A program made the translations under genes and the position numbers. From assembly GCA_037577475.1 (NCBI GenBank), contig CM075197.1:13963018-14027017 (forward strand): a DNA stretch of 64,000 nt, in the 5' to 3' direction. A model generated the notes under the pieces. The model saw only the letters and a program-made list of their open reading frames with translations. It did not search any database and was not told where the DNA came from. Source of the stretch: Chaunax sp. Z400 (taxonomy: Eukaryota; Chordata; Actinopteri; Lophiiformes; Chaunacidae). How positions within the stretch are numbered: position 1 is the stretch's first letter; every line of letters begins with the position of its first letter. Shown here piece by piece: positions 24,001 through 35,962 of this stretch.

Positions 24001-27000
24001 GAAGTATTTGTGTCCAGTATTCACTTTATTATTCAGTAAAAATATTTACAGTCTTACTTGTTTTTCTATTCTCACCCTTGACTTAAAAAATCCTCCTTTA
24101 GAACAAGAAGTCACAAACTACTTTAACCATTTTTAAGACATACATTTTAAAGTTCAATCTGAACACCGTGAGTCTCATGTGTTGATGTGAAATGTTTTAA
24201 ATTCCTGTCAAACTAGTGAGAGGATTTTCCAAGTCTTGACATCATGTGTTTGTCATGTCAAATATTTGTGCATTTGTGTTAACGTGGTGTTTATTTGTTG
24301 GTAATAGCAGGCAAACAACAAGCTCCGTTCCCTGGCATAGAGCTCCCAAGTACGACCGTAAACAATATCTTACATCTGACTATAAAAGATTCCTCTTCAA
24401 ATGGTTCCTCAAATTGTGCATGTCTAGAGAAAGGGTTTGTGCTGCATCTTGTGAAAATACAGTCTGGATTCAGGAGGGAGAGTCAGTCATGAATGCACAA
24501 ACTGTGCACAGACAATTTGCATTAACAAAAGTCGTTGAGGCCAATCAGCTTCAGTGTGCTCTGTACTTTATGCTACTTGCATGGCATGCTTGACTTGAAA
24601 CGAGCAGCGCTCATCATACCGCACCTTCCTAAGATTCCAGACAGCTAGTTCTACAAGATGGCCAAAGTCTTCTTTGTTTTGTGTTCTGATTTTATTTTGA
24701 AATCCACAAATCAAACCAGAACCATGCCAAACCTTTTTTTTTTGTTTTTTTTTTGGTTCTCCTTTTCACCTAAATATCTGGACTCATCTTGCCAATTAAC
24801 ACATGGTGCACCCATTTTAAACCCGCTCTTCATACCTGATTAACCTTTGGTTATAACTGCATGTGACAACAACAACAACAACAAAAAAAAAAGCATGCTT
24901 TTGAAACCTAACATCTAATGATGGGAAGAAGAGCATTATGATTGGAATCATTGGTGCATTTAAGCATTAAAAGCCGTTTTAGTTTGCCACCATATAATAC
25001 CACCCTTAAAAGCAGAACTTATGCTATAAGCATTGGCATTTAGTGTAGTATTATTACCTCTGCAGTGCCAGCCAGTTGAAAATTTCCTTTAAGGTATTAA
25101 AAAAAAAGATGTTTATTAAAGGGTTTTACTCACAACATTCTAAATTACTTGTTATCTGACCATCATTTCTCAGGTAGCTTGTTGCAGTATCTCAACATAT
25201 ACTGTCAAACATATTTTGGAGAGGTGTTTGCACAGTGCTGATGGATGGATGAAGCCTTAAGAAGCTTTGGAGCGTCATTCTATTTGTGCTTGAAAAATAG
25301 TCAAAAAGCTTGGGGCATTAATTTTAATGAAGAGTGTGACATCTGGTGGCTTGTATAACTTACAGCAGCCCGTCCACTCCTTTTTCTAGTTTTATATTCA
25401 TGCGATTAAAGTCCGGGAAGCCTGCAGGGTTTTGAATGCGCTTGCTTTTGTTCAGAACTTTTTAAAAATATGGATGTGCAATATCTTACAGTAAAATAAT
25501 TTTGTGATGTTTATACGAAACATTCGTTATCCTAAATATATTGACTGATATGAAACGTTAATGTACATTTTTAGTCTAGTTTAGTATACAGTATATATGT
25601 GCAGACTTGAAGTTCGATATTTATCTGATGTTTTATGAGTTGCATTGTAATTGGAGAGTAATATTGATTAAGTTAGCCTTACTTTACTATATCGGTACTT
25701 TGTATAATTCAGAAATGCTTTCATACTTCGGGTTATATCTTCTAATGAGCATCACCACATGTATTCTCCTCTCTTCTTTCCCTGTAATGCGCCAAAAAAC
25801 GGCGTCAAGCTCTAAAACATTCAAAACTGTCACACCTAAAGAAGGGCTTTTCAAAGCATCGGTGATGTCTGAACCCTCAGTCGTCAGCAGTCACGTGATG
25901 TTCTCAGTTTAACACAAGCTCCGGCACAGTGTATCGAAACTCTGCGCTTCACAGGAATGAAAGAAGCGTTTCGGAGCTTCGGTATCATCCACCCGTCTCT
26001 TGTGTGCGGCTATAACAACACGGCTTCCGCTGTACGTGATTAATAGCGATTAACGTCTGAATGTGACACTGCCAGGTTTTCTGACGCTGCGGGACTCACG
26101 ATACTCAAGCAAAGTGTTTTTGCAAGGCATGCTTCTCCTCTCTCTGCTTCTCTGTACTTTTTCCTCCACAATCGGCTTGGCTGGCTGATTGTTTTACCAG
26201 TTGATTGTTTCCTTGTACCCTCTGAATGACTGCATTTACATGCACAACAATGCGTCAGATGCAGCTGTGTTTTTTAAAATCAACACGCCTATTTTAACGG
26301 GCAGTCATTTGAATATACTACATTGAATTTAATGCTTTGAACATGCCGTGTACAGGAATTGGTTTTCGTCTGTCACAAGTTAAAAGATCTTTCACGTATT
26401 CTTCCATTTACTGTTGTTTTGACAGTTTTATAATGCTACCATATTGAAAAGCTGCATGGTATTATTTTATTCACTTAAATTACATGACACCCGTTTGTTC
26501 ACAGTTTGTCAGGAAAAGTATTCAGCGCTGCTTGTCGTCAGGGCGGTGCATCAATAGATATGCAGACTCCATGTTTTGACGATGGGCATCTCAGAAGTAG
26601 TCACAACGAATGAAGCCGCCCAGATGTGGATAATTAAATTATATGTGGTTTGTTGTTTGATATTGATTTAAAAAAAAAAAAAAAAAATACAGCTGTTGCA
26701 TCTCCTGTGACCGGCATTTGAGATGCAGTCTGATTATTGTGTGCATGTAAAAGCGGTCACTGGCAGCAGTGATGTTCGACTGCGGACTGACCCCTGAACA
26801 TTGGCAAGTGTGTATGAAGAAGCCCTCATCAGTGCTTGTCAGCCACTGTTGTCCTGTGTGAAATAAGACTGTCTGGTGCGTATTGGTTCATGCCTGCCAC
26901 AGCCGGGGCCTGAGGTTGTGTGTGTCCAGGCAGTTGTACATTGCTTTCCGATTGGGTATCCTGGGCAGAAAACCTTGTCATTTGATTTTGCATGGCATGC

Positions 27001-27251
27001 GCGCTACTAAGTTTGGGATTTCAGTTTAATCTCATGGGTAGGTGGGGTACAATGGGGGGAAATATTTCCAACTTTTGATTGCCATTTTAAATTTAATACA
27101 CAGAGAACCTCTATTAATCATTTACTTAATCCATCAAAGACCCCATCATTCGGGGTGCAGATTTGCCTAAATCTCACAAAATAAAACCAAACACTTTTTC
27201 AACCCATTTTACCCAATCTACTCAGATTTCCTGTTGATTAAGTGAAATGCA

Positions 27252-27289
<38 letters not shown>

Positions 27290-29447
27290 CCTCGACTCCT
27301 CGCAGGTAACGAGTTCTGCTCTCCTTTGCAGTGATGATGGCCAAGGAGAAACCTCCCATTACTGTAGTCGGAGATGTGGGAGGCAGAATTGCCATCATTG
27401 TGGTAAGATGCTGTGAAATCACTCTCCATAGCCTACACGGGTGAACTCTCATTGTCAGGTGCTCTATCATCTTTGAACTATTTCCCTGTTGTAGTTGTCA
27501 TTTATGGCGTTTCCACAGCTTTTCATGTACAGGCAATCTAAAAGCCTTTTTATAGTCCTACAGTACGATTTTTTTTTTAAAAATAGAACGTTAGCAAACG
27601 TCAACGTAACAGAGAGGGGGTAGAGATGTGACACTGCCATCAATATGTAGCTGAGATAAAGCAGATTCAGACTCATCTAGACAATTGTCATCAAGACGGA
27701 AAAAAAAAAATCTGGATCCACAGTTATTGAAAATCACATCTTTGTTGATAACACATAAAATACTCATATTAAACACATAATTCCAAAAGGTAGGAGTAGG
27801 TTTCCAGGATCAATGAAAATGAGCATCAATGTTAAAATATGTATGTTAGGAATCTTAATGTTTAGAGGGCTGCTCTTTCAAAGTGTTCAACTTTTCTATA
27901 AAGATACATCTAAGTGTTTATTGTGTAAATAGATCTGTCTTCATATATATGAATACATCTTTTTAACTGTATGATGTCTGTTTCTTATAATCAGTGGTGA
28001 TACGCTTCTGATAAACAATTGTTCCAAGTTTTTATTTTAAACATTTCCCGGAAACTATTTTGTGATTGTTCATGTTTTAGTGACATTAGTGCCGATGGAG
28101 GTATTTGCTCTCCGAGTGCTTTCTGCTTCTCATCTGTGGCCATATTGCGCTTCTCACAATGTTCCTGCCATTTCTACATAGGTACTTAGTTATACGTGAT
28201 TGTGTTTTTCTTCCTCCAGGATGACATTATAGATGATGTAGGGGACTTTGTTGCCGCTGCGGAGATCCTGAAAGAAAGGGGAGCCTATAAGATTTATATA
28301 ATGGCCACACACGGCTTACTGTCTGCTGATGCCCCACGCCTCATAGAGGAATCTGCCATTGATGAGGTGAGGACCCCGACACTTGTTGTTTTCAATGGAT
28401 TTTGTCTGTTGTATTCAAATTCAAACTGTTGAGGATGGATGAAAAGCTTTTTGTGTCATCCCTGCCAAATACCAGCTAGGGAGCTTAAGGAAACAGAACA
28501 GTGGAATGAGAAAAAGGCCAAACTGAGGAACTTATTTGGAACCAGCATACAAATCATTTGTTGTTTAGTTCTCGATTATTCTTCATGAATTCAACGTGAA
28601 AGAAAATACTTCCTCCTGATGGAATGCTTTTCAACTGAATTGTCATGGCATGAAATTAGTTGGAACCGGAACAAGGAAGGGGTCTTGTTTTATCTAGCAG
28701 GTGCATTTCTGTTTTCAGTTCCTCCTAACATCATGGTTTAGAAACCATAAATTACAGTTTCAGTGTAAGTTTCTAATTTCTTTAAAAAAAAAATTGTATT
28801 CAGGATCATGATATGTGTTTAATTTATGACATATTACAAGCCCAGTCTGTTTTTCTTATTTACTGGGCAGGTATTTGTTAATGTAATTTTACTCTCCCAA
28901 GCAACGTTTTGACTTTTCTGTCCAATCTACTATGTTGGAACTCGCTCTGAGTAGATAAAAGAAAATATGAACATCAGTTTTGCAGCCATCACAGATGTCT
29001 GGACTTTCATTTCAAACATATGAATCTGTGCAAACATCTATGAGCATTCTCTCTTCCAAACCACTAGAAGCATCTATCCATCTTCTGTTTGTTTTTGTTT
29101 GTTTGTTTTTTTATCACAAATGACTACAAGAGTAGACGCTCTAGTTTCATCAAATAGTAACGTCTCCAGTTCACTCATGTCCAAATCTTTTCTTAGTGTG
29201 ACTCTCACCAGAGCCACTTCAGCTTTAAACTTCATGGAGAACTTCTCATTGAGTCTAAACCCTGTCTTCATTATCATTCGCCCCTCAGGTGGTAGTGACC
29301 AACACAGTCCCCCACGAAGTGCAGAAGCTTCAGTGTCCCAAAATCAAGACGGTGGATGTCAGCATGATATTGGCTGAAGCCATCCGCCGCATCCACAATG
29401 GAGAGTCCATGGCCTACTTGTTCCGCAACATCACCGTAGACGACTAG
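18086..29447 (+). CDS. prpsap1: PRPP synthetase-associated protein 1 (PAP39), complete in ten exons
   Basis: Exons: 18086-18168, 19592-19644, 19983-20049, 22498-22670, 22800-22915, 23045-23100, 23255-23400, 27332-27402, 28220-28366 and 29289-29447. All junctions are GT-AG and the phases join to 356 aa, the human PRPSAP1 length. The product is a non-catalytic partner of phosphoribosyl-pyrophosphate synthetase that modulates the enzyme complex in the cytosol. Recognition rests on VFSANSSVASTELAKKITE, KNIIGVIPYFPYSKQCKMRK, THIITMDLHQKEIQGFF, the linker LELPLMMAKEKPPITVVGDV and the C-terminus YLFRNITVDD. The last two are PRPSAP1-like rather than PRPSAP2-like. Compared with true synthetases it has an insertion at about residues 205-235 (exons 7-8). 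The PRPP-binding loop reads VDDIIDDVGD (from residue 255) without the usual threonines, consistent with loss of catalysis. Intron 1 holds a Tc1-like relic and intron 7 is 3.9 kb. Confidence 0.97.
18430..19535 (+). mobile_element. Tc1-like transposon relic, copy 1 (prpsap1 intron 1)
   Basis: Degenerate transposase text is read in shifting frames: AARLGGSMTDVSVGTVRRT, then GPVMLWGCFSSLGAGNLQR, then the stretch around LPDLNPIDGLWWDF. This has the order of a Tc1 transposase with stops and frameshifts. The right end carries GGGGTTGAATAATTTTGAGA at about 19384 and again GGGGGTTGAATAATG near 19524, so a long terminal repeat is present on the right. The left terminal repeat is missing. Same family as 57880-58700. 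Confidence 0.75.
20280..20470 (-). repeat. Dispersed fish repeat fragment (prpsap1 intron 3)
   Basis: On the minus strand it reads AAACCATTAAATTCAGAAAT and GAGTTGGATCCAGGATTGTT, matching the wording of the 15900-16050 fragment. It is old and diverged. Confidence 0.4.
20940..21370. repeat. GC-rich block in prpsap1 intron 3
   Basis: A roughly 430-bp island of high GC in AT-rich surroundings, with runs such as GAGGGAGGGTGAGGCGGGGG and CACCGAGCCCGGCACCTGGG. No splice-consistent exon was found. It may be a fragment of a GC-rich dispersed repeat or a regulatory island. Confidence 0.35.
23401..27331. other. prpsap1 intron 7, 3.9 kb
   Basis: Mostly AT-rich without recognisable elements. 25880-26110 is relatively CpG-rich (repeated AAGCG/CGGAGC wording) and includes TCACGTGA near 25890. 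A poly(A) run lies at about 26671-26688. No alternative exon can be supported. Confidence 0.4.
27255..27287. repeat. (CA)n microsatellite
   Basis: About 16 CA units, 44 bp before prpsap1 exon 8. A CA tract this close to an acceptor could affect splicing through CA-binding factors, but that is inference. Confidence 0.92.
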
Positions 29448-32400
29448 AGAACGACAGAGACTGAAAGCTGAGGTGGGTCTGACAGCGACTGAGGGCACTT
29501 CTTCCCAGTGCTGTGAAAACATGCAAAATGTCATGTATGTCAGTTTACATGTATCCTAAATCATCTAAAGACATTTAAATTTTAAGAATCACCCAAGTTA
29601 TTTAACTTCTGATGGATCACTGTAAAAAATCAATTTATTTTATGTAGGGGAAACGCATCTCGTTTTTTGTTGAGACCGGATGAAAGATCAAACGTGACTT
29701 TGAGCTTTGTTGAACCGAGCCATATTTTGAATCCTGGGCCCCTGGTCTTTTTGCTCTCCTTGATTGTCCAACTTGATTGAAAGTTGCTTTTTATTTAAAA
29801 GGTTATTTTGTCACACCATGGTACCTAATAATATGTAATGACTGAGCTTTAACTGTTTAAAGAGAAGAGAGAAATATCTCCACTACCAAGATGTTATGCT
29901 TTACTTTTTTTTATTTAAAGCCGTTTCCACCAAGCAGTCTGCTTCACTTCAGTTGGTGGTGCGTTTTTCATGATTCCGTCTGCAAAATTTGTGAGCGGTG
30001 CCAATAGAACCACTCTATTCGGTCCAGTTTTTCTATTACCCCTCCACTGATGGCTTGTCTGGATTCTGTTGAAGGATTTGCTCTCCTGTCTTTGTTCAGC
30101 AGCCTTGCGTCTTGCAGCATGCAACCATTTCTCAAATACATCTTGTTTCCTCGCTGTAATAAAATGCCACATACAGGGGAAAATGGCCGCAGTAAGTCTG
30201 TGAATGAATAAATGCTGCAGCTTCCCAAGACCAAGGAAAATCTTGTTCCTTGTTTCCACATTTCCTGGAGAAGTGAAGGGTTCGCACCGTAACCGTGGTA
30301 ACAACCCCATTCACATGGGGTATTTTCAGTGGTTGTAATGTAACCTAGATGTAAGGTTTATCATTGTCTAATGAAGTGAACACAGCTGCTTGGTGGAAAC
30401 ATGTCTTCACTGGCCACTCACGACGACTGCTGCTCAGCACTGTGATTTCTTTGCATTTAATGGCACGTGTTGTCTCCAACCACGTAGACAAGACTAGACG
30501 AACTCCTACTTAGAGGCAGCTTTTTTTTTTGTTGTTTTGTTGTTGAATGTTCTCATGTGACTCAACCAGTTTTTATAGAAATGTAAGGTTTGCCATTTTA
30601 TATTGTATATAATAAGGGGTCAGTTGAACTAAGTTGGAATAAAAGATATTTTCTTACTCATTCTTTAGTGGTGAAGAAGGTACTTTTTGATCGATGCTGT
30701 GAGTTAGAGAGAGCTGAGATTTCCTGCTGTTGGCCCAGTACAATGGAGGTTAATGCAGTTTCATCAAGCATCAGTATGCTTGGTTTTGAAAAGGGAAACG
30801 TGAGGCTCAAAGTATTAAAAATGATATTCGAATGACTGTACAGTAGCAAGGTCTGTGGTTTATCCTGGGTATTTCAAAGACCACAAATGAAATTCCCTTA
30901 ACTTCCATTGTATTGCATTTGTAGTCGACATCCAACAGTGTATGATTACATATAGAATTACATATAGATTACATATACCAATATGTAAAAGTCTGTGAAA
31001 AATGTTTTTCTTTTTTTTATTGTTATTTGGATTAACTGACCCTTTAGTATACTGTATCCCTCTAATAGTAGATGAACTAGTTTTAGTCCAATATCGTGCC
31101 TCATGGTGATCCCATAATCATGCATCTGGATTACATTTATAGCAAAAGGGAACATCTTTTTTTGTTTTTTTTTCTTTTTTGCCAATTAACTGCAAACCTA
31201 ATAATAAAAATCACTGTTGACTGAGCAAAGGTTTCTTAATGTGCAACTCAGACACCAAAAAAGGTGGGACGCTCTGCCAATGAAACGGAATGTCATCATT
31301 TGTTCATCCTTTTTCAATTCTGCTCATTTGGAGACAACATACTTAATGTTTTACCTCATCAACGTCATTGATTTTCGTAAAGTGCTTGTTAGAATTTGAC
31401 GCCAGCAACACATTTTAGACAAGTTGGGACATGGGGCAACAAAAGACTGGGAAAGTTTTGGAATGCCAAAAAAGGAAACTGTTTGGGGGGGGGGTAGGTG
31501 ATCATGATTGGGTAAGGATGAGAAACTTGAAAACTGAAACTGAATTTGTCCGTGCTTTAGGTTCATTATTTTAAAATGACAACTTCATTTTGGCCAAAAA
31601 AAAAAAAGAAGAAGCAAAAAAACACCGTTATAGTCTTGATGCTTGTTGCTACAAATGTTTATGGTGTTAAACATTTGTACATTAAAAACCCATTATTTGG
31701 ACATGTGCACCTTCTCTGCTCTGGAAGTAAATTTCAAAGCAAAGCTTTAGGGGAACGTAGTGCATTTGTATGCTGATCGAGCCTTTTGCTCAGGGAAAAA
31801 TACTTTTTAGACAGTGCACAATTATTTTTTTATGCCTTGTTCCTGTTTCACATGTTGAGAGAAGGTTGTTGAGAATGTCTTCCATGCGGCTGTACTGTAT
31901 GTCTTGGCGTTTTTACCACTTCATCTGGATTTAGATACTGTATTCCTTCTGATGTGCAAATGGATGGCTAATTGATAAAGATTGCACAGCGTTAGTTGTT
32001 GTCTGCACCCACTGCTGTGGCTGTTTCGGCTCAGATTGTATCCGTCACTCGTGATGTCTTCTCTGTATTTACTGTTCTCCTGCCTTGTCTGTGGTGTTGA
32101 TGCATCATTTTGACGCAACACCCCTCTGTCAGGCTCTATGGCGTTTGTCAGTGACTATGAAAATTAAACAGTTGCCTCTTGTTCTGCCTTTTATTTACAA
32201 TATTAAAAGAGAGAAATTCACTATTCAAAGAGAATTGTATTATTGTGGTTTTGTGACTGTTCCTTATGGGTGCAAGCCTGAATCTGCAGTATATGGACAG
32301 TTTTTGCTACTTTACTGCAGTTAAAAGTAGATTTATTATGTTTAGTTTGTGGATCTTTTTCTTCAAAGTGTATCAATGCATTTCTTTATAAAGTCCGTAT

Positions 32401-33896
32401 TAAATTGTAGATACAGAAACATTAAATCTTAGAATATGTGTATTCTTGTATTCATATGCTACACTAATTTAAAAAAGCACCACAATCTTTTTTCGAGAAA
32501 TAGCAACGATGGCTTTATGCAACTAACCCTAAATGACCACTCCCTTCTTAAACTAAACCACCCCTATTAAAAAACCATGAAGATTGATTCTCAGGTTTTA
32601 ATCATCTCTTTGTATCTGCTATTTATTTAATTAAGATCATTAAATTAGGAACAAAATACAGGTTGTTATTTTCATACAACGTAAACCACCTAAACAAGTT
32701 TGCAACTAAATTATGTATTTATCATAATTTGAATTATATTAAATTATGTATAGTGTGTTTGATTAATCATGGGAATGTTTCATTTCGGTGCAGAGAAGTT
32801 ACCTTTTCATTACGTTTTAGGTGGAGGCCAAGAAAATGGACTGCAGCTCATTTTTGGACCATTTCCTCTTTACACGTGATCATTTTTAAACTTATTTCTG
32901 CAGATATTTCAATGAAGAATGTGGCTGAAAAGCTGGTAAAGGTGAAAATTAATACACAAATGAAGTCACTGGATTGTGTGTGGGGGAAAAAAAGCCATAA
33001 ATACCGTACAGTAAATCTTGCATAGAAGTGTGCAATGATTAATATTGCCCATTCTGTTTTGCACAAAACACCTGTTGTGGCGATAGTCAGAGATCCTATC
33101 CTTGTTCACAACTTCTCAGGCATCTAAACAACACTGAGGAGCTTTGACCAAGTCTAGGAGCAGAGACCAGCACAGAATGTCATTTAAGGTAAAACGAATA
33201 AGCAGCCAGAATGTTAGCAAAGGGTTTTCTGAATAGATTACATTTTATAAAGCCTATCAACAACCTGAATGGAAAGTTTGGTTCACTCCTAACCTTTGAA
33301 AAGAAAAAAAAGGATGGCTTGCCTCTCTGTCTCCCTCCATGTTCCCGAAAACGTTTGTGGGCCTCGGTGGCCCGGCAGACGGCTACAAGTTTAAACAGAA
33401 CACAGAGAGGAACCCGTGAGCTGATAATCAGTTCACTTCCTTGTCCAACTGGGGAAACAATGCACCTTGTCTCTTGAGTGTTTTTTTGGAAAGAGGAAGT
33501 TTAATTTTTTTTCTCACTCCCACACAAAGGGCTTGTCTGACCTTTTTAAAAATCAGTGAATTATATTTCCTGTACACAAGAAGGGCTCTTAGAGAACGCC
33601 ACAATGTCCAGAACAAATAAACACATCCACTGCCCATTAATGCTTTCATGGCAGGAGGAACGTATTTTACTCAATATTAGCTTCACTGTGTGTTTTAAAC
33701 TTAAGTCGCAGAACATCAAAATCCTTTTTCAGCAACTTATTCCGCCAGGGGTTGAACTGAGTTACACAACCTGCGTTGTTTTTGGACTTCATGTAATGTT
33801 ACGGTCATTGAAGACGGATGCGTTTGGTTCCCTATTGTCATTTTTGGTGAAAACCTGACAACCACATATTTGACCTACAGTCAAGTTGTGAAATGA
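29448..33896. other. prpsap1 3' region and intergenic
   Basis: The 3' UTR begins here. Several AATAAA-type hexamers are present, and the cleavage site cannot be chosen by eye. 31230-31570 is a separate repeat (below). No exon could be supported. Confidence 0.45.
31230..31570 (+). repeat. Dispersed fish repeat, probably DNA-transposon derived
   Basis: Contains AGACAAGTTGGGACATGGGG followed by CAACAAAAGACTGGGAAAGT and a later ATGATTGGGTAAGGATGAG. I recognise this wording as a common fish dispersed repeat, but its ends cannot be fixed here. A G9 run sits near 31485. Confidence 0.45.
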
Positions 33897-33915
33897 TGAC
33901 CACCAGAGGGCGATA
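33897..33915 (+). promoter_or_regulatory. CTCF-like motif
   Basis: TGACCACCAGAGGGCGATA agrees with the vertebrate CTCF consensus (TGGCCACCAGGGGGCGCTA) at 16 of 19 positions, including the CACCAG-GGGCG core. It lies in the intergenic space between prpsap1 (plus) and the GTPase gene (minus), where an insulator would be plausible. Binding is inferred only. Confidence 0.5.
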
Positions 33916-34825
33916 TGACACAGATCAGAGAGCTCGTTGAATTCTTTTTGTGTACGTTTGTGCTGTGTTTAGAGCAATGCCATGTATCCATCATTTGTTC
34001 CACCAGGACAATCCACTCATCATCATTATAGCTTCCCAATTAACACAAGTCAGTTCGCTTAGGTGCAGAAAGATAGTTGATTGTTGAGTCTATTTCCCAG
34101 GTCGTTAAATAGCCATCAACCTGTTTTATAGCCAGGGAATAAGACTCTATAATATTGTTGTCGCCCCAACACAGCAAAAAAATAAGGAAACACAGGCAGG
34201 AGTTCAGGGTCTCTGCAAATACAGATACTGCCACACACTACTAGTGGGTTGTTTGTGTGAGTCTATACATTGTTAACATGTTTTTTTCTTAAAGAAAATC
34301 CTGCATATTATCCCTTATTCCTATTATCAGGTGACTCACCAGCTTGTGTTCCCGTCTCTGAAATTTTAAAAGATTTTAAATGTTCTTTCTTTGCAGCCCA
34401 TGTTTTTTTTTTTATTTTATTGATTGTCATTTTTGCTAATAAGACTTGACAAAAGGTAAAAAGGTGTGTGTGTGTGTGTCTGTGTATGCATGGTGGGAGT
34501 TAAATAATAATAGAAAATGATGTTACTAGTGTTTAGAGAGGGGATCTGAGACTTGGATTGGAGACAAAATGTTTTATTTATCTTCAGTAAACACTGAAAA
34601 AGAACAGGACATTGTCTTTGCACAGTTATGATGACAAGAAAAAAACATTTAAAAAACAATTGTCAGGGATGCACAAACTTCTCTTCCTGGCAGTTATCCA
34701 ACAAGAATAAAGAAAAAATAATCAGATTTACATTTTAGCACCAAGTGCATTTGGAGTGTTTGCAAAGCAGTGTTTCAGAGTTGCAGAAGAATTCACAACA
34801 TAACATTTGATGTGTTATTAATATA

Positions 34826-34900
34826 CACTACCAGTCAAAAATTTGGACACAGTTTCCCATTCAAGTGGATGGGTAACTGTGTCCAAACTATTGACTGGTA

Positions 34901-34903
<3 letters not shown>
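34826..34903. mobile_element. 78-bp palindromic MITE, copy 2
   Basis: Identical to 4479-4556 apart from one base (GATGGGTAAC against GATGAGTAAC), with the same length and TA on both sides. An uninterrupted TA repeat follows at 34904-34935, so the exact target duplication is ambiguous on the right. Confidence 0.87.

Positions 34904-34935
<32 letters not shown>
34904..34935. repeat. (TA)n microsatellite
   Basis: About 16 TA units starting exactly at the MITE edge. The copy at 4557 is also followed by TA-rich sequence. Confidence 0.9.
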
Positions 34936-34938
<3 letters not shown>

Positions 34939-35098
34939 TTTCTAAGTTCTCCTATTGTTCACTTTATTCACACAGCTGTCTCATGTAAACAGACGTTTTG
35001 AGTAAATACACATCACTTCACAATTATTGCACTTTTTTTAAACACCAGTAACACATGCATTTAAATGAGAACATAACACTCTTACTGCGCCGTCACAA

Positions 35099-35104
35099 TT
35101 TATT
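35099..35104 (-). terminator. Candidate poly(A) signal of the GTPase gene
   Basis: AATAAA on the minus strand, about 235 nt beyond the stop codon of the GTPase gene. It is the first hexamer noticed downstream and was not checked against others. Confidence 0.35.
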
Positions 35105-35335
35105 TCTCTCTTCTTTTTCTTTTTTTTTTTTTTTAACTGTTCACACTGTTGTTCAGTCTCATGTCACTTTCATGCCTTTAAGGAGGTTTCCGTTTTTCAA
35201 CATCGCAGCACGTCTGTGCCTCCTGTGCTGCTGTGGGGTTCAGTGCGGCGCCTCCTCCCACCAAGAAAGCCTTTTCAGTCTCTTTTGAGCAGGTTCGTCT
35301 CAGTCTCATCTGGTGCTGTCGTCCGCCGAGCATCA

Positions 35336-35962
35336 TTAGGAGATGATGCAACTGTTGGCCTTGTTCATAGGGGGTCGTTTTTTCCCCTCCTTGGGTAAGG
35401 TTTCCCGTCTCCGGTACAAAATTGGACTGAGCCAACTGGGCAAGTTGGCCTGCTGCAGCAGCTCCCTGAAAGCCTCCAGCACGTTCACGTTGTCTTTGGC
35501 AGACGACTCCAGGAAACTGTGGTTCCAGTCCAGCTCCACTGTGGACAGCACGTCTTTACTGGACACCTGACGCTCGCTGTGGCGGTCTATCTTGTTGCCT
35601 ATGACGACGATAGGCGTGTACTTGTCCTCTTTGACCTCTAGGATCTCGTTCCGCAGACTTTTGACTGCCTCCAGGGATTCTGGGTCGTCCACAGCGTAGA
35701 CCAGGGCAAAGGCGTCACTGTTCTGGATGGAGAGCTTGCGCATGGCAGGGAACGAGTAGCTGCCACTGGTGTCCATGATGTTAATGGTGACTTTGACATT
35801 CCCCACCTGGTACTCCTTCCTGTGGAGCTCCTCCACCGTGCGTAGATGCTTGGGCTCAAAAGTGTCTTGGAGGAAGCGTTGGATGAGGGCTGTCTTCCCC
35901 ACTCCAGCTGCTCCCAAAAACACCACACGCACCTCCTTCTTCTCCTTCACTTCAAAAGACAT
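35336..35962 (-). CDS. rasdva: Ras-dva-type small GTPase, single exon
   Basis: An uninterrupted 208-aa frame encodes a Ras-superfamily GTPase. G1 is GAAGVGKT (17-24), the G2 region RTVEELHRKEY (41-51), G3 DTSG (64-67), G4 NKID (123-126), G5 SSAK (153-156), and the C-terminal CaaX box CIIS (205-208) predicts prenylation and membrane attachment. G3 lacks the catalytic Gln of classical Ras (DTSGS in place of DTAGQ), as in the RASD/Rhes side of the family. The body (VKVTINIMDTSGSYSFPAMR, LSTVELDWNHSFLESSAKDN) fits Ras-dva. That is a vertebrate group described in Xenopus anterior ectoderm patterning and reported missing from placental mammals. RASD-like is the alternative name, but RASD1/2 proteins are longer. 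ATG at 35962 directly precedes the Ras fold. The gene is CpG-rich compared with its flanks, with a compact promoter just above it. Confidence 0.85.
   Translation of the reverse strand: MSFEVKEKKEVRVVFLGAAGVGKTALIQRFLQDTFEPKHLRTVEELHRKEYQVGNVKVTINIMDTSGSYSFPAMRKLSIQNSDAFALVYAVDDPESLEAVKSLRNEILEVKEDKYTPIVVIGNKIDRHSERQVSSKDVLSTVELDWNHSFLESSAKDNVNVLEAFRELLQQANLPSWLSPILYRRRETLPKEGKKRPPMNKANSCIIS

Noticed and set aside
32815..32945. Possible pair of mini-exons (GGTGGAGGCCAAGAAAATGG..., TTTCTGCAG followed by ATATTTCAATGAAG)
   Set aside because: Splice-like sequences occur, but there is no protein match, no consistent frame and no partner exons.
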